Under the pieces are notes generated by a model that had not been told where the DNA came from, did not search any database, and saw only the letters and a program-made list of their open reading frames with translations. From NCBI GenBank assembly GCA_039519185.1, contig CM076851.1, positions 26,970,857 through 27,034,856 on the forward strand: 64,000 nucleotides of DNA, read 5' to 3'. Position 1 is the first letter of the stretch. The number at the start of each line of letters is the position of its first letter. The translations under genes and the position numbers were made by a program. The stretch comes from Astragalus membranaceus. Its lineage: Eukaryota > Streptophyta > Magnoliopsida > Fabales > Fabaceae. Shown here one piece after another: positions 62,278 to 64,000 of the stretch.

Positions 62278-62557
62278 TGTCACATGTGACAGTTACTGAG
62301 AGTGAGTGGGGGAGTGGCAGTTGTGGCTTAGGAGGATAAAAAGGATAATGGGAAGTTAGGGAGATTATTCTGGAAAATTGGCTTAGTCTATTGGGAGAGT
62401 TCAGGCCTATATAGTGCTTATTATCTTTACTATTTCACTTGTAATTACTAGCAGAAATCCCACTGATTTTTGCTTATTTTCAATAGTTCATCAATACAAT
62501 TATCCTGCACTGTTAGCAGGCTTGTTTAATTTCCTAAATACTAGATTGATTCTATCA
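62278..62557 (+). mobile_element. 5' LTR of a Ty3/gypsy element (280 bp)
   Basis: Starts TGTCACATGTGACAG and ends TCTATCA, giving the TG...CA rule. It contains CCTATATAGTGC (about 62406), a plausible TATA box. The border is set by the primer-binding site four bases downstream. The second LTR is outside the window, so the left border is provisional. Confidence 0.65.
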
Positions 62558-62560
62558 ATT

Positions 62561-62572
62561 TGGTATCAAAGC
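62561..62572 (+). promoter_or_regulatory. Primer-binding site, tRNA-iMet type
   Basis: TGGTATCAAAGC matches the complement of the plant initiator-Met tRNA 3' end (usually TGGTATCAGAGC) with one mismatch. Confidence 0.85.
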
Positions 62573-62596
62573 ACTCGTTTCCTGGTGCTGTGTATG

Positions 62597-64000
62597 GTAG
62601 TGACGCGAAGCAACATGGAGAACAAAATGACAGCTCTTGAACAGAGATTTGGGGGAATGGAGACTTCCATGGCTGAGGTCTTGTAGCGATTGACTGAACT
62701 TACCGTCATACCACGATGCCGGCGAACTCCGCGCAGTGGAGATATAACCGACCAAGAGTCAACGCCCCCACGACGTTCGCGCCCACGCAGTAGAAGCAAC
62801 ACTCCCAATTATAGGGGCGGACGGCGCAAGTTGGAAATCCCAGTGTTCAATGGAGATGACGTGCATGGCTGGCTAGTGAGGGTGGAACGATACTTTCGCA
62901 TCAATGGGGTACGTGAGTGAGACAAGTTAGACGATGTTGTCATTGCGATGAAAGGCAGGGCTCTGAATTGGTTCCAATGGTGGGAAGATGAAGCCCCTCT
63001 GCGTGACTGGGACGGATTTAAGGATGCAGTGAAGCGACGATTCAACCCAGGATTGCTCAATAACCCTATGGGCCCCCTTTTGAGTTTAAAACAAGAGGGA
63101 ACAGTTATGGAGTACATGGAGAAATTTGAATTACACATCGCTCCATTACACCGTCATGAACGTGTAATGCTTGAGAGTATTTTTCTCAATGGCCTGAAGG
63201 CTGAGTTACAGGCAGAATTGAAGTTATATGACTACGCTGACCTTGCTGACTTGATGGATCGTGCTCTGTTAATTGAGGAAAAAAATTCTGTGTTGAACAA
63301 GAAAAATGATCAAAGGAAAAAGAGGGGTGAATGGAAGGGTTCTGGCTCCAAATTTTGTACCACTTGGGGGAACCCTAGTGAGAAGAAAGATGGAGGGAAT
63401 GGAGGAAAGAGTGTAGTAGAGAAGAATGAGGGTTTTAGGGGAAGGAAATTAAGCCCAGCAGAGTTGGAGGAGAGACACAAGAAAGGTCTATGTTTCAAAT
63501 GTGGAGAGATATGGGGGAGAGACCATGTATGCAAATTCAAACACATGAAGCTGCTGCTTTGTGATGTTGAAGACGAGTCTGAGGAGGAAGAGGATAACAC
63601 CCAGGAGGAGGAGAAGGAAGAGATGTTGGAGATGAAGACACTTCAGCTATCATTGCATAGCAAGGAAGGGTTGACATCTAACAAATCTTTCAAAGTGTGG
63701 GGAGTGATACATGGCAGGAGGGTGTTGATACTCATTGATTCAGGAGCTACAAGCAATTTCATAGCCCCTGAATTGATCACTGAGCTGAACCTGGAAGTGG
63801 AGGACACTCCAGTATATTTGATAGAAATTGGGACAGGAGAACATGTGAAGAACAAGGGAGTGTGTAAGGAGTTGAAATTCACTGTACAAGGGGTGAATTT
63901 TCAGCAACATTTCTTTTTAATGGAGTTCGGAGGTGTGGAAATGGTGTTGGGAATGGATTGGTTGGCTAGCTTGGGCAACATTGAAGCAAATTTAAAAAAT
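62597..64000 (+). pseudogene. Ty3/gypsy gag-pol, 5' part, two nonsense codons, cut by window end
   Basis: Reads in one frame from ATG 62597 to the window edge, with in-frame TAG at 62684-62686 and TGA at 62918-62920. Order: coiled N-terminus, Ser/Arg-rich segment, Gag core (GRALNWFQWWEDEAPLRDWD, VKRRFNPG, EYMEKFELHIAPLH), CCHC-like knuckle (CFKCGEIWGRDHVC), then an aspartic protease with LIDSGATSNF near 63735. Polymerase and integrase should follow outside. Apart from the two stops, the frame is open for over 1 kb, so the copy is rather young. Confidence 0.85.

Overview
The window looks like nuclear DNA of a papilionoid legume, probably of the Medicago/Trifolium type; this is inferred from gene content and repeat style, not from a database search. 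Genes have many short introns with GT-AG borders, AT-rich spacers and long TA microsatellites, and mobile elements fill most of the space between genes. Seven host genes are recognisable, plus one gene fragment.

Left part (1-15.8 kb). An apparently intact 19-exon LRR receptor kinase of subfamily VIII-1 (2495-9934, +; 951 aa), the group containing the Arabidopsis H2O2 sensor HPCA1. It keeps a four-cysteine cluster in the ectodomain, with altered spacing in the first pair. Its introns hold a MITE, a SINE and a Stowaway-like element. Next come two minus-strand genes: a membrane-anchored SAM methyltransferase-like protein and a cinnamoyl-CoA-reductase-like SDR. Each is broken by a single-base frameshift.

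15.8-25.9 kb is mobile DNA: an inverted-repeat element, a decayed Ty3/gypsy gag with an LTR, a 956-bp non-autonomous CACTA element with an ATA target duplication, a LINE tail, and a 739-bp Mutator-type MITE with a perfect 9-bp duplication just upstream of an ADF gene (26225-28081, +).

28-46.6 kb is dominated by a nested insertion. A complete CACTA element of exactly 12,000 bp (33130-45129, AAT duplication) sits inside an older inverted-repeat element whose arms lie at about 32.7 and 46.6 kb. The CACTA element carries two minus-strand genes: a TNP2-type transposase with a fully open 1147-aa reading frame, and a Transposase_24 (TNPA-like) gene with one extra base in an A10 run.

Right part (46.6-64 kb). 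Two FAR1-related genes of the FRS6/FRS8 type lie in the same orientation, followed by a coatomer zeta-like gene lacking a visible first exon, and a TRM112-like methyltransferase activator with a 2.3-kb leader intron. The window ends inside a Ty3/gypsy retrotransposon whose 5' LTR and tRNA-iMet primer site are visible.

The host genes serve separate functions (surface signalling, actin turnover, light-related transcription, COPI traffic, translation-linked methylation) and form no operon-like unit. The unifying theme is mobile DNA: six SINEs of at least four types, three LINE tails, two CACTA elements, several MITEs and genes descended from a MULE transposase. Four otherwise clean genes each carry one single-base frameshift, two of them in homopolymers, so part of the apparent gene damage may be assembly error.
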